A stretch of 64,000 bases of DNA from S5-A14a sp022766365. Its GTDB lineage: Bacteria > Bacillota > Clostridia > Peptostreptococcales > Anaerovoracaceae. The stretch lies in the NCBI GenBank assembly GCA_050313295.1, contig JBNPLD010000003.1; one strand, 5' to 3'. The position numbers and the translations under genes were made by a program. The stretch's first letter is position 1, and each line of letters begins with the position of its first letter. Of the stretch, positions 17,150 to 26,303 are shown in pieces. Below the pieces are notes generated by a model. It searched no databases. It was given only the letters and a program-made list of their open reading frames with translations, and was not told the DNA's origin.

Positions 17150-18007
17150 TCATGATCGTCTTTGTCTGAGGCTGTCCATCATAAGTATGGCACCGGCTGT
17201 TGCCACATTCAGGGATTCAAGTTCTCCCTCAGTTGGAATGTTAAGGCTGAGTTCGGACAGTCCTTCCACTTCTCCTGATACTCCATTTCCTTCATTGCCC
17301 ATGACAAGTATGAGATTCTCAGACAGGTCAGCTTGATAATATGGAATTCCATTGCATACACTTGTTGTAGCGATTTTCTTTCCGCCGATATCTGCCATTA
17401 TCTTCAGTTCTTCGGGATTTTCCAGCATTATATGCGGCAGTCTCAGTATTGCTCCTCCCGCTGCCCTTACGGCCTTTGGGCCGTACGGATCTCCCGTTCC
17501 CTTAAGTGTCACAATCCCCTTAAATCCTGCACCTTCTGCTGTTCTGATCAAAGTACCGACATTGCCCGGATCCTGAACTCGATCAAGAGCCAAAATATTT
17601 GAACTTCTTCCTGCCAAATCGACAAAGTCTTCAACTGTTAAATCTTCCCTTTTAATAACCGCCAACACCCCTTGGTCAGTTTCCGTATCGGAAAGTTCCT
17701 TAAAAAGCCTGGAATTCAACATAACAATATCTTCAGTATCCTGTATCTTGTGTGAATCAAACCCTTCAAGTCTATCCTTTAAAACAAGTTCCGGTCTCTT
17801 TGAGAAATCACTCGGGGAATTATGGGGGAAATCGTTTCTAAAAGCAATATATTTGATGGAATATCGTCCCCTTAATGCCTCTGTGACCTGTTTGGGCCCT
17901 TCAACCACAAAGAGAGCCTCTCGGGTTCTGTTCTTCCGCACCTTAAGGCTCCTGATCAACTTAAATATCCCATTATCCCTTGATGTAATCTCTTTGATTA
18001 CTTTCAT
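17150..18007 (-). CDS. SpoU/TrmH-family RNA 2'-O-methyltransferase
   Basis: A 285-residue SAM-dependent methyltransferase with the knotted SPOUT fold. The N-terminal substrate-binding domain carries RTREALFVVEGPKQVTEAL. The C-terminal domain has the three family motifs: NILALDRVQDPGNVGTLIRTA, LVMGNEGNGVS and LNIPTEGELESLNVATAGAI. Relatives in Clostridia methylate rRNA or tRNA ribose; the exact target cannot be told. I prefer the ATG at 18005-18007 over the GTG two codons earlier, because GAAGG is then five bases away. It directly follows the ftsZ terminator and lies before pheS. Confidence 0.88.
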   Translation of the reverse strand: MKVIKEITSRDNGIFKLIRSLKVRKNRTREALFVVEGPKQVTEALRGRYSIKYIAFRNDFPHNSPSDFSKRPELVLKDRLEGFDSHKIQDTEDIVMLNSRLFKELSDTETDQGVLAVIKREDLTVEDFVDLAGRSSNILALDRVQDPGNVGTLIRTAEGAGFKGIVTLKGTGDPYGPKAVRAAGGAILRLPHIMLENPEELKIMADIGGKKIATTSVCNGIPYYQADLSENLILVMGNEGNGVSGEVEGLSELSLNIPTEGELESLNVATAGAILMMDSLRQRRS

Positions 18008-18018
18008 ACACACCTTCG

Positions 18019-18043
18019 AAAAAAGCCGGTCTTACCGACCGAC
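18019..18043 (-). terminator. Terminator after ftsZ
   Basis: GTCGGTC (18037-18043) pairs with GACCGGC (18025-18031), seven pairs around a five-base loop, followed by six T on the minus strand. It sits close to the start of the downstream methyltransferase gene, so it could also act as an attenuator for it. Confidence 0.8.
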
Positions 18044-18065
18044 TTTCGGAATCTATTATCTAACC

Positions 18066-19196
18066 TCAGTTATTGCTTAAGAAGGTTGGAATATCAAATT
18101 TGGATTCGGATTCACCATCCTCTCCGTCATGATCTTCAAATAACTTCTCAAGGGTCGTCTCAGTACCTTCAAGTCCATCCTCAGTCACTACCTTACGGGG
18201 AACCTTGTTGTTGAAATTGCTATAATCTATAGCATTTCCGGCATCCTCACTAAAACCGGTGGCTATAACCGTAATTGCAATTTCGTCCTCCATATCTTCA
18301 TTAACTGCGGCACCGAATATAAGTATAGCCTGCTCATCAGCCTGCTCCTGCACAAGGCTTGCAATTTCTGACACCTCAAGCATTCCAAGGTCGTATCCTC
18401 CGGACACGTATAGCAGAATCGCTCTTGCTCCTGCAATGGTAGTCTCAAGAAGCGGACTCTCAATAGCAGCTCTGACAGCATCCTGAGCTCTTGACTCTCC
18501 TGAACCCTTGCCAACACCCATGTGTGCAATTCCTCTATCGGTCATTACAGACTTAACGTCTGCGAAGTCAACATTTATAAGGGCAAACTCTGAAATCAAA
18601 TCTGCTATGCCCTGAACACCCTGTCTCAGAACATCATCTGCCATACTGAAGGCTTCAAGAATTGAAGTATTCTTGGTACAATTGCTAAGAAGCTTATCGT
18701 TTGGAACGATTACAAGGGAATCCACGAACTCCTTGAGATAGTCAATTCCCATCTCAGCTGCCGTCATTCTCTTCTTTCCTTCAAAAGAAAACGGTTTGGT
18801 TACAACACCCACTGTAAGGATTCCCATATCTTTAGCAACTCTTGCGATAATCGGAGCAGCACCTGTCCCCGTTCCACCACCCATTCCGGCGGTTATGAAT
18901 ACCATATCGCTTCCTTTGATAATATCTGCTATGTCATCGATCGTCTCTTCTGCCGACTGCTGCCCAACCTGAGGGTTTCCACCCGCTCCGAGACCTCTCG
19001 TTAATTTCTCGCCTATTTGAATACGAAGTTCAGCCTTACATTTGTTAAGAGCCTGTCTATCTGTATTTACAGCTATGAATTCAACTCCCTTAAGGCCCAC
19101 TTCCAGCATTCTGTTAACGGCATTACATCCACCGCCGCCAACGCCTATTACCTTGATCACAGCTGCCTTATCCTGACTCGTCTCAAACTGCATCAT
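18066..19196 (-). CDS. ftsZ: Cell division GTPase FtsZ
   Basis: A 376-residue tubulin homologue that builds the Z ring. The glycine-rich GTP loop is GGGTGTG at residues 106-112, the N-terminal nucleotide-binding segment is VIGVGGGGCNAVNRM, and the T7 loop is INVDFADVKSVM. The C-terminal tail ends KFDIPTFLSNN, the peptide that binds FtsA, SepF and ZapD-type partners. AGGAGG lies seven bases before the first of two adjacent ATGs. It ends the division cluster and is followed by a terminator; no ftsA, spoIIGA or sigE lies next to it. Confidence 0.98.
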   Translation of the reverse strand: MMQFETSQDKAAVIKVIGVGGGGCNAVNRMLEVGLKGVEFIAVNTDRQALNKCKAELRIQIGEKLTRGLGAGGNPQVGQQSAEETIDDIADIIKGSDMVFITAGMGGGTGTGAAPIIARVAKDMGILTVGVVTKPFSFEGKKRMTAAEMGIDYLKEFVDSLVIVPNDKLLSNCTKNTSILEAFSMADDVLRQGVQGIADLISEFALINVDFADVKSVMTDRGIAHMGVGKGSGESRAQDAVRAAIESPLLETTIAGARAILLYVSGGYDLGMLEVSEIASLVQEQADEQAILIFGAAVNEDMEDEIAITVIATGFSEDAGNAIDYSNFNNKVPRKVVTEDGLEGTETTLEKLFEDHDGEDGESESKFDIPTFLSNN

Positions 19197-19257
19197 ATGC
19201 GCTCCTCCTTATTGCCCCATATTAGGGATATTTTACCATATATTTTATATTTTTGCA

Positions 19258-20046
19258 CTATATATCGGGAGAAAAAGTGATAAAATTATTATCATCTACA
19301 GCTACAGTTCCCCTGATATCACCTTTTTGCATCAGCTTGTTGACCACCTTCTGAAGATCGCCGGACTTCATTCGTTCTAAAACAATCTGAGGTTTCCCTT
19401 TCACAACGAGGGAGTCAAGGATATAGGCATTTATTCTGTTATCCTCATCTTCCTCGACTATCGCTTTCTTAAAGAATAAATCTCCCTTCTCCATTGCCGA
19501 AAGCATCTTTAAAGTTTTCGAAAGTGTATTCTTCTGCTCCACCTCAAGTTTTTCGCCCTTTTCCATCTTTGTAATCTTAAGCCCGGCAATAAGTGTCAGT
19601 TTCGGATCTATTTTACCCGTCCTTAGAACCACTCCTTCGGTGTCAATGACCACGTACTTATCTCCGTATTCAACAGCTGCAATCTGTCTTCTTTCCTCTA
19701 CCTTGATAACCAAAGTGTCAGGCAACCTTCTTTTAATGAATACATCTCTAAAATACGGATCTTTTTTTAGACGATTCTTTATCTTGCTATCACCCGCGCC
19801 CCAAAAAATATTAACTCCGGTCTTCGCATCAGACATTGTTATAATCTGTCTGTCAGTATAATAACTGTTTCCCTCCACAACAACATTCTTTATGTTGAAG
19901 TAAGAAGTACCCATGCCATATATTATCATGGCAACTAAACCTGTAAAAATCAAAAAATTTCTGAAGGGGTGCCTTTTTTTTATCGGTTTCTTTTTCACAT
20001 TTGTGCTCTTAAGAACCTTCATAGCTTCTTCATTATATGCTGCCAT
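19258..20046 (-). CDS. ftsQ: Cell division protein FtsQ/DivIB
   Basis: A 262-residue bitopic membrane protein: a basic cytoplasmic start (KKPIKKRHPFRN), one transmembrane helix (about 33-50), then an outer POTRA domain (IKNVVVEGNSYYTDRQIITMS, split over about 51-73) and the beta domain with DTLVIKVEERRQIAAVEYGD. DivIB works with FtsL and DivIC to switch on septal peptidoglycan synthesis. GGAG lies five bases before the ATG. It sits between murG and ftsZ. Confidence 0.9.
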   Translation of the reverse strand: MAAYNEEAMKVLKSTNVKKKPIKKRHPFRNFLIFTGLVAMIIYGMGTSYFNIKNVVVEGNSYYTDRQIITMSDAKTGVNIFWGAGDSKIKNRLKKDPYFRDVFIKRRLPDTLVIKVEERRQIAAVEYGDKYVVIDTEGVVLRTGKIDPKLTLIAGLKITKMEKGEKLEVEQKNTLSKTLKMLSAMEKGDLFFKKAIVEEDEDNRINAYILDSLVVKGKPQIVLERMKSGDLQKVVNKLMQKGDIRGTVAVDDNNFITFSPDI

Positions 20047-20066
20047 AGTATCTCCAAGTTTTAAAC

Positions 20067-21170
20067 TTAATCATGCCTTATCGACTCAATATGGTGCCAG
20101 ATTCTTTCGGTTGAATCTCCGGGGCTGCATTTTAAGCTGGCTTCCCCCATAGCGGCCAATCCCTCAGGGTTGTTTTTATAGTTTTCTATTACCGTCAAAA
20201 CATCTTCGGTCCTAAGATCTTTTTCCTCAATTAGGATAGCTCCGCCTCGATCAGCAATTGATTTTGCATTGTAGTACTGATGATTGTCTGTAGCCTCAGG
20301 GAAAGGTATTAGAATAGAAGGCTTCCCTGATACATTTATTTCTGTAACTGTGAGAGCCCCTGCGCGACTGATAACAAGGTCAGCAGCAGCAACCTGGTCC
20401 GGCATGTCATTTACAAACCCGACCAGTTTTCCTCGTCCGGCTGTGTCGATACCTTTTTCAAGGATTTTTTCTTTCTCCTCTTCATAATTTATGTGTCCAC
20501 TGATAAAGGTACAGCTGTACTCAGGTTTGTCCTGTATCCACTGAAGAATATCCACTGCAATATTATTTATCGTCCTTGCTCCCCAGCTGCCTCCCATAGC
20601 CAAAATATGAAAGTTTTCAGGTGCTATCCCAAGCTTCTTTCTTGATTCTTCCCTGTCAAGCAAGAAGAATTCTTTTCTTACGGGATTCCCTGTATATATA
20701 TGCTTTTGAGGCTGTTTGAAATAAGAGGTTGCCTCAGGATATGCCAAAAAAACATTATCGGAAAATCTCTCTAATGTCCTGTTTGCCGCCCCCGGGAATG
20801 CGTTCTGTTCGTGAATATAGCATGCTATTTTCTCACGATGAGCAGCCACAATGACAGGAAAACAAACAAAGCCTCCTGTACCTATTACACAATCCGGCTT
20901 GAACTCCCTTATCAGTCGTCTGCTTTCAGCAATTCCCTTCATAATCGAGAATCCCATCTTAACCATTCCGATTGGATTTTTTTCAAGCCACATGGCCGAC
21001 ACTTTTTCAAAACGGTACCCATGTTTAGGTGCAAGTTCTCCTTCCATACTATCCTCATGACCAATATACAATATTTCTGAACCGGGATCCATTTCTACTA
21101 TTTTGTCTGCAATGGCAAGGGCCGGGAACACATGACCCCCGGTTCCTCCGCCTGTAATTATAGCTCTCAT
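20067..21170 (-). CDS. murG: MurG, lipid II-forming N-acetylglucosaminyltransferase
   Basis: A 367-residue peripheral membrane enzyme that transfers GlcNAc from UDP-GlcNAc to lipid I, making lipid II. It opens MRAIITGGGTGGHVFPALAI, with the glycine-rich donor/acceptor loop. It carries the second loop GGSWGARTINN (near 190) and the UDP-GlcNAc-binding ISRAGALTVTEI (about 265-276), followed by PFPEATDNHQYYNA. Standard length. It starts six bases after the ftsW stop. Confidence 0.97.
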   Translation of the reverse strand: MRAIITGGGTGGHVFPALAIADKIVEMDPGSEILYIGHEDSMEGELAPKHGYRFEKVSAMWLEKNPIGMVKMGFSIMKGIAESRRLIREFKPDCVIGTGGFVCFPVIVAAHREKIACYIHEQNAFPGAANRTLERFSDNVFLAYPEATSYFKQPQKHIYTGNPVRKEFFLLDREESRKKLGIAPENFHILAMGGSWGARTINNIAVDILQWIQDKPEYSCTFISGHINYEEEKEKILEKGIDTAGRGKLVGFVNDMPDQVAAADLVISRAGALTVTEINVSGKPSILIPFPEATDNHQYYNAKSIADRGGAILIEEKDLRTEDVLTVIENYKNNPEGLAAMGEASLKCSPGDSTERIWHHIESIRHD

Positions 21171-21176
21171 CTTAAC

Positions 21177-22331
21177 CTACCCTATATATTTTTCTACAAT
21201 ATAATTTCTCTCTATGGTTCTCTTTTTAGATATGTTCAACAAAATACCCGCACAGGTTGTAAAAATTATCAGGGCATTTCCTCCGTAGCTGATAAAAGGC
21301 AGTGCTACACCTGTTGCAGGAAGACTTGATGTCACAACACCAAGGTTGAATATAACCTGTGCCGAAACCATCGCAACCACACCGCTGGCAATCAGTGTGC
21401 CAAATAAATCAGGTGCATTGATAGCTATTATCACGCCTCTCCATATAAAAATAACATAAAGTGCAAGTATTATTGCTATGCCGACAAAACCGACCTCTTC
21501 ACCTATTATTGCCAGAATAAAGTCGTTGTGCGGTTCAGGTAAATACATGGTTTTCTGTACACTCTTACCGATTCCGACTCCACCGAATCCACCTGACCCA
21601 AGGGCCATAAGAGATTGAACAACCTGAAATGAATCCCCCGAGGCGTCCTTGAACGGATGAAGAAAACTGGTAAATCTTGCAAATCTGTATCCTCCACGAT
21701 CACCAATTATAGCAAATATTATTCCTGCAGCCATAATCCCGGCACCTCCAACAAGATAGGATGTTTTCAGCCCTGCCACAACAAGCATTCCCATTATGAT
21801 TACCGCAAGAGTGGCAGCAACCGAAAAGTTAGGTTGCATCATTATAAGTCCACATGACACAGCCAGCAAAACAACTACCGGAAGCAGCCCTTTTAAACTC
21901 TTCACCCTTTTCGGATTGGCGGACAGATACGCCCCTACAGCTATTATCATGCTGAACTTACTGATTTCTCCGGGCATAATTGAAAATCCGAAAAATCTGA
22001 TCCATCTTGTAGCACCGTTTACGGTTGAACCGACTCCCGTCAAAACAAGGCAGAGGAGGAAAAAGCTTCCTATGAGGATTACAGGAGAAAATGATCTCCA
22101 TACATGATAGTTCATCTTCGATGCCAGAACCAGAAATCCCATTCCCATAACAGCAAATATCCCCTGTTTCAGGACAAACCCATATGGTGAACCTGACTCA
22201 CTGATGGAACTGTAATAGCTCGCACTGAAAACCGCTACTACACCAATCATCACAAGAATTATTGTAGTAACCAGCAGAGGAAAATCCATAGTCCCTATTC
22301 TCTTTGTCAAAAGCCTCTTCTTATTATTCAT
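21177..22331 (-). CDS. ftsW: SEDS-family peptidoglycan polymerase FtsW
   Basis: A 384-residue polytopic membrane protein with about ten helices. It polymerises lipid II into glycan strands together with the class B PBP. Family residues include the first-helix start MDFPLLVTTIILVMIG, STVNGATRWI, the loop ALGSGGFGGVGIGKS and PEPHNDFILAIIGEE, with the catalytic-region aspartate. The frame is open further upstream inside murD, but the ATG at 22329-22331 follows the murD stop by one base and has GGAG seven bases before it. The dcw position favours FtsW over RodA or SpoVE. Confidence 0.93.
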   Translation of the reverse strand: MNNKKRLLTKRIGTMDFPLLVTTIILVMIGVVAVFSASYYSSISESGSPYGFVLKQGIFAVMGMGFLVLASKMNYHVWRSFSPVILIGSFFLLCLVLTGVGSTVNGATRWIRFFGFSIMPGEISKFSMIIAVGAYLSANPKRVKSLKGLLPVVVLLAVSCGLIMMQPNFSVAATLAVIIMGMLVVAGLKTSYLVGGAGIMAAGIIFAIIGDRGGYRFARFTSFLHPFKDASGDSFQVVQSLMALGSGGFGGVGIGKSVQKTMYLPEPHNDFILAIIGEEVGFVGIAIILALYVIFIWRGVIIAINAPDLFGTLIASGVVAMVSAQVIFNLGVVTSSLPATGVALPFISYGGNALIIFTTCAGILLNISKKRTIERNYIVEKYIG

Positions 22332-22332
22332 C

Positions 22333-23709
22333 CTATTTCTCCATGGCCAGCACCCAAGATTTAAAGTCATCTCCCCTCTGTTGGAAATTTTCATACATAT
22401 CCCAACTTGCACAAGCCGGCGAGAGGAGAACTTTATCTCCTCTATGGGCCATAGCAGCTGCTCTCTCAACACATCTCTGCATTGTTTTTTCCTCGTAGAT
22501 GTTTTCAAAACCCTGCTTTCTTGCTGCCATTGCAATGAGTTCCCTGTCACGTCCCAATAGTACAAGGGCTTTAACCCTATCTTTAAACTCAGCTGCCAAA
22601 GATTCAAACTCCTGACCCTTAGCATCGCCTCCCGCAATAAGAATGATATCATTCTTTAAAGCCCTGATAGCGGTTATCGTAGCATCCGTATTCGTACCCT
22701 TAGAATCATTGTAATAGAATACCCCATCGATATTTGCAACAGGTTCGAGCCTATGGGGAACCCCTCTAAATTCCCGAATTGCCTTCTCTATGTCCTTTAT
22801 TTTTATACCGGCAAAAAAACAAGTTGCCACTGCCGCCAAAACATTCTCAAGATTATGACTTCCCACTAAATTTATATCCTTAACAGGTATCACATTTCTC
22901 TTTTTCCCTGATAAATCTCTGATTTTTACAATGTCATCTTCAACGAAGCAATCAACTCCCCGGCTTCTCTTTCTACTGAAGAGAATCAATCTTCCCTTGC
23001 TTTGCTTTGCCAGTGAAACACATGCCCGATCCTCAGCATTTACGATTGAATAGTCTCCTTCACCCTGATTGGCAAAAATCTTCCCCTTGGCATTCCCATA
23101 GGCCTCCATCGTCTTGTGTCTATCCATATGATCCGGAGTCAGGTTCAACAGCGTCGCCACCTGTGGCCTGAAGTTAAAGGTAGTTTCCAGCTGAAAACTT
23201 GAAGCCTCAGTTACCATCCAGTCTTCACTTCCGGCATTTATGGCTTCCGCGATGACGGCAACACCTATGTTTCCCACCACATGTGTAGGGAGACCCGCTT
23301 CTTTAAAAATTTCACCCACCAAAGTAGTGGTCGTTGTTTTTCCGTTAGTTCCTGTTATTGCCACAAACCTCGCATTTGTCAACCTGTAAGCTAATTCCAG
23401 TTCCCCTATAACTTCACAGCCACGATTTCTGATTTTTGATATCCAAGATGTCTGGGGATCGACTCCCGGACTTAGGACTATCAAATCAAAATCTTCTTCC
23501 TCATCAGGGATTTCTCCCAGTAGAACCTCCACATTAAAGCCCTCGAAAAATGCCAGAAGTTGAGAATCGATTTCCTCTTTTGATTTCTGATCCTGAACCC
23601 AGACGTTCGCTCCCTCATTGCACAAAACCTGCGAAGCAGCGATACCACTTCTGCCAAGACCTACCACTAAAATTTTTTTACCCTTGACATCAAACTTTTC
23701 TCTATCCAT
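22333..23709 (-). CDS. murD: UDP-N-acetylmuramoylalanine-D-glutamate ligase
   Basis: A 458-residue cytoplasmic Mur ligase that adds D-glutamate to UDP-MurNAc-L-Ala. The N-terminal domain has the Rossmann motif VVGLGRSGIA. The central ATPase has ITGTNGKTTTTTLVGEI (about 117-133), and then LNLTPDHMDRHKTMEAYGNA and NDSKGTNTDATI follow. The C-terminal domain ends LSPACASWDMYENFQQRGDD. Full length. It is followed almost without gap by ftsW. Confidence 0.97.
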   Translation of the reverse strand: MDREKFDVKGKKILVVGLGRSGIAASQVLCNEGANVWVQDQKSKEEIDSQLLAFFEGFNVEVLLGEIPDEEEDFDLIVLSPGVDPQTSWISKIRNRGCEVIGELELAYRLTNARFVAITGTNGKTTTTTLVGEIFKEAGLPTHVVGNIGVAVIAEAINAGSEDWMVTEASSFQLETTFNFRPQVATLLNLTPDHMDRHKTMEAYGNAKGKIFANQGEGDYSIVNAEDRACVSLAKQSKGRLILFSRKRSRGVDCFVEDDIVKIRDLSGKKRNVIPVKDINLVGSHNLENVLAAVATCFFAGIKIKDIEKAIREFRGVPHRLEPVANIDGVFYYNDSKGTNTDATITAIRALKNDIILIAGGDAKGQEFESLAAEFKDRVKALVLLGRDRELIAMAARKQGFENIYEEKTMQRCVERAAAMAHRGDKVLLSPACASWDMYENFQQRGDDFKSWVLAMEK

Positions 23710-23741
23710 TCTGTTTTTCCAATCCTATCTATCTAAAAGTA

Positions 23742-24716
23742 CTACAGAGTGCTGATATATGCAATAACACAAAGCACAGCTGTTATACCCCAGAACATAA
23801 AAACTACATTGTATTCTTTCATGCCGCCTTCTTCAAAATGATGATGTATGGGTGCCATGCGAAAAACTCTCTTTTTTCTAATTTTATAAGACCCAACCTG
23901 GATGATAACAGATAAGGCTTCCATAACATATATAAAACCTGCAATCGGAAGTAGAAGTTCCGCCTTCATCATTATGGCAATCACCGCTACAGCTCCTCCT
24001 AAGGCCATAGATCCGGTATCCCCCATAAAAATTTTTGCCGGATATTTGTTGTGAAACAAAAATCCTATACACGCCCCTGCTACCACAAATGCAAAAGTTG
24101 CTCCGCTTTCTTCTCCGAATTCCAACCCTACAAAGCCGAAGCAAATACATACGAGGCTTGTTACTCCGGAAGACAGTCCGTCAAGACCATCCGTCAGGTT
24201 CACAGCATTTGCCATCGCTACCATTATAAATGCAACAAAAGGCACATAAAATCCCCCTATATCCAAAAACTCACCATAAAAAGGAATCCAAACCGATGAT
24301 CCATGTCCACTGAATCGTAGCATATAGAGACCTACTGCAACACCGAAAGCAATTTGTAGCACCAGCTTCTGCCATGCTCTCATGCCCAAATTCTGTTTCT
24401 TTGCAAACTTCATAAAATCGTCCAGAAACCCAATCAGTCCGAACAAAAACGTCACAACCAGCATTATCCCAATCTGGAGGGAGAATTCTCCCCTATATAC
24501 GGACCCGATTATCATCGTAGCAAAAATCGCCAGTCCGCCCATTGTCGGAGTCCCCTGCTTCGCAAGATGTGCCTCAGGACCTTCTTCCCTTATAAACTGA
24601 CCGAACTGTCTCTTCTTAAGTGCAGGGATCAAAAGAGCGGTCAGAACTCCTGACAGAATTGCCGAAAGCACCAAATCCAAAAGGTGATAAGTGTAGCCTT
24701 CAAAAATCTCATTCAT
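23742..24716 (-). CDS. mraY: MraY, phospho-MurNAc-pentapeptide transferase
   Basis: A 324-residue membrane enzyme that moves phospho-MurNAc-pentapeptide onto undecaprenyl phosphate, making lipid I. Motifs: PTMGGLAIF, FLDDFMKFAKKQNLGMRAWQK with the catalytic aspartates, NAVNLTDGLDGLSSG, FMGDTGSMALGG and the APIHHHFE histidine loop. Ten helices are expected. The ATG at 24714-24716 has GGAG upstream and gives the normal start MNEIFEGYTYHLL; longer frames run into murF. Confidence 0.97.
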   Translation of the reverse strand: MNEIFEGYTYHLLDLVLSAILSGVLTALLIPALKKRQFGQFIREEGPEAHLAKQGTPTMGGLAIFATMIIGSVYRGEFSLQIGIMLVVTFLFGLIGFLDDFMKFAKKQNLGMRAWQKLVLQIAFGVAVGLYMLRFSGHGSSVWIPFYGEFLDIGGFYVPFVAFIMVAMANAVNLTDGLDGLSSGVTSLVCICFGFVGLEFGEESGATFAFVVAGACIGFLFHNKYPAKIFMGDTGSMALGGAVAVIAIMMKAELLLPIAGFIYVMEALSVIIQVGSYKIRKKRVFRMAPIHHHFEEGGMKEYNVVFMFWGITAVLCVIAYISTL

Positions 24717-24732
24717 TGCTATTTCTCCTATT

Positions 24733-26169
24733 CTATACAGCCACAATGCCCAGAAGTCTCTCCACAACCTCTTCCATCGCATACATTCTGGAGCCCTTAA
24801 CCAGCACGAGATCTTCAGGCTCAATCAGATGTGGCAACAGATTTATCAAGACACTTTTGTCCGAGAAAAAAATCACTTTGCACTGACTTCCATCTACCCT
24901 GGCTTTTCTGAAAGCCGCCGATGCCATATCATCTGTATGCTGTCCCACGCAAATCAATAAATCCAGTCCTTTTTCTACTACATACTCCCCAACTTCCATA
25001 TGCACTTTTCTTGAGATATCTGCCCAGCCGTTCATTCCTGCCAGAATAGCTACTCTCCTTCTTGCCTCCGTGCTTGCCAAGCTGTCCACAGCACTTCTGA
25101 CTGCTTCGGGGAAAGAACTGTAGCTGTCATCCATAACTCTTATTACACCGTTATCTTTGAATTCCATACGCATACCTGTGCGTTCCAGACTTTGCAGAGC
25201 TTCGACCGATTCTGCAGGCGAAATTCCAACTGCCTCACCCGCTGCTATTGCAAGTGCAGCGTTAAATCTGTTATGGGCTCCCGGTATTGGCAAATCCACT
25301 TGGATAGTTTCTTCACTTTCAGCCATAGTCAACTTGAAATCGATTCCCTTTTCACCGTGGTCGTGGCAATCGGATATTTTGTAGTCACAATCCCCTGAAG
25401 AGCCGACAGATATTATATCATATTGACCTACTATAGTGTTCTTATTGAGCGTCGGAGAATCTTGGTTGATGATCAAAAGGTCATCTTTATCGAGAAAATC
25501 AGTAATTTCCATTTTAGCCTTATATATGTTTTCCTGACTGCCAAGCTGTTCAAGATGGGTGAGCCCAATATATGTTATCAGGCTGATATCAGGTTTTACC
25601 CACTCGACAATATGATGGATTTCCCCAAGGCTTTCCATGCCGATTTCAATGACAGCAACTTCCACGTCCATATCATAGGCCAGAACAGTCATGCTAACCC
25701 CTATGAGGCTGTTATAATTTTTGATAGGGTGACCTGTTTTGTATTTGCATGAACAGACTGCATATATCATGTCCCTTGTCGTAGTCTTCCCCATACTTCC
25801 CGTGATGGCGATTTTCTTAGGATCTATTCTATTTAGGTGGAATTCCGCAAGTTTTGCCATAGCTTCCGTTGTATCATCTACCAAAATTATGTTTATTCTT
25901 AAATTGTTATTCTTTGCATAATTCGCGGCTCTATCTGAAGCCGTCTGCGAACTTAGAAAAAAAGTCTGACATCCCTGATCCATCACCTCTTCAACAAAAC
26001 AGTGAGCATCGTGATTTTCTCCAATTAAAGCAAAAAAGGCAGAATTCTCCTTCACCTGCCTTGAGTCGATAAAAACGTCTTCAAAACTGTCAGGTCCTTC
26101 CGAAACTGTCAGTTTCCCACCGATTGCCTCTATACAGTCTAATAGTTTGAATTTCATATTTCGTTTCAT
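24733..26169 (-). CDS. murF: MurF, UDP-MurNAc-tripeptide:D-Ala-D-Ala ligase
   Basis: A 478-residue Mur ligase that adds D-Ala-D-Ala to complete the pentapeptide. The substrate-binding N domain has DVFIDSRQVKENSAFFALIG. The ATPase motif is AITGSMGKTTTRDMIY (near 135-150), then NYNSLIGVSMTVL and EIGMESLGEI, which mark MurF rather than MurE. The C-terminal domain carries MDDSYSSFPEAV and ends with LVKGSRMYAMEEVVE. It directly follows the PBP gene; the murE usually found before it is not here. Confidence 0.95.
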   Translation of the reverse strand: MKRNMKFKLLDCIEAIGGKLTVSEGPDSFEDVFIDSRQVKENSAFFALIGENHDAHCFVEEVMDQGCQTFFLSSQTASDRAANYAKNNNLRINIILVDDTTEAMAKLAEFHLNRIDPKKIAITGSMGKTTTRDMIYAVCSCKYKTGHPIKNYNSLIGVSMTVLAYDMDVEVAVIEIGMESLGEIHHIVEWVKPDISLITYIGLTHLEQLGSQENIYKAKMEITDFLDKDDLLIINQDSPTLNKNTIVGQYDIISVGSSGDCDYKISDCHDHGEKGIDFKLTMAESEETIQVDLPIPGAHNRFNAALAIAAGEAVGISPAESVEALQSLERTGMRMEFKDNGVIRVMDDSYSSFPEAVRSAVDSLASTEARRRVAILAGMNGWADISRKVHMEVGEYVVEKGLDLLICVGQHTDDMASAAFRKARVDGSQCKVIFFSDKSVLINLLPHLIEPEDLVLVKGSRMYAMEEVVERLLGIVAV

Positions 26170-26303
26170 TTTCCGCTCCGTTTAGATTTAATGATGTTTG
26201 TTTTCTATCCTGTTACAAGTTTACATGTGTCACGACGCCTTATAGCCTCTAAAACCGCAAAATTCCCGGAATACAGAAAATTTCTCCGGTCAAGACCGAC
26301 GTT

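Noticed and set aside
23884..24299. Open frames opposite to mraY, and many similar plus-strand frames over minus-strand genes
   Set aside because: They lack ribosome-binding sites and family signatures and mirror strongly conserved genes on the other strand.
24733..26169. Whether this Mur ligase could be the missing MurE
   Set aside because: The NYNSLIGVSMT and EIGMESLGEI motifs are those of MurF.
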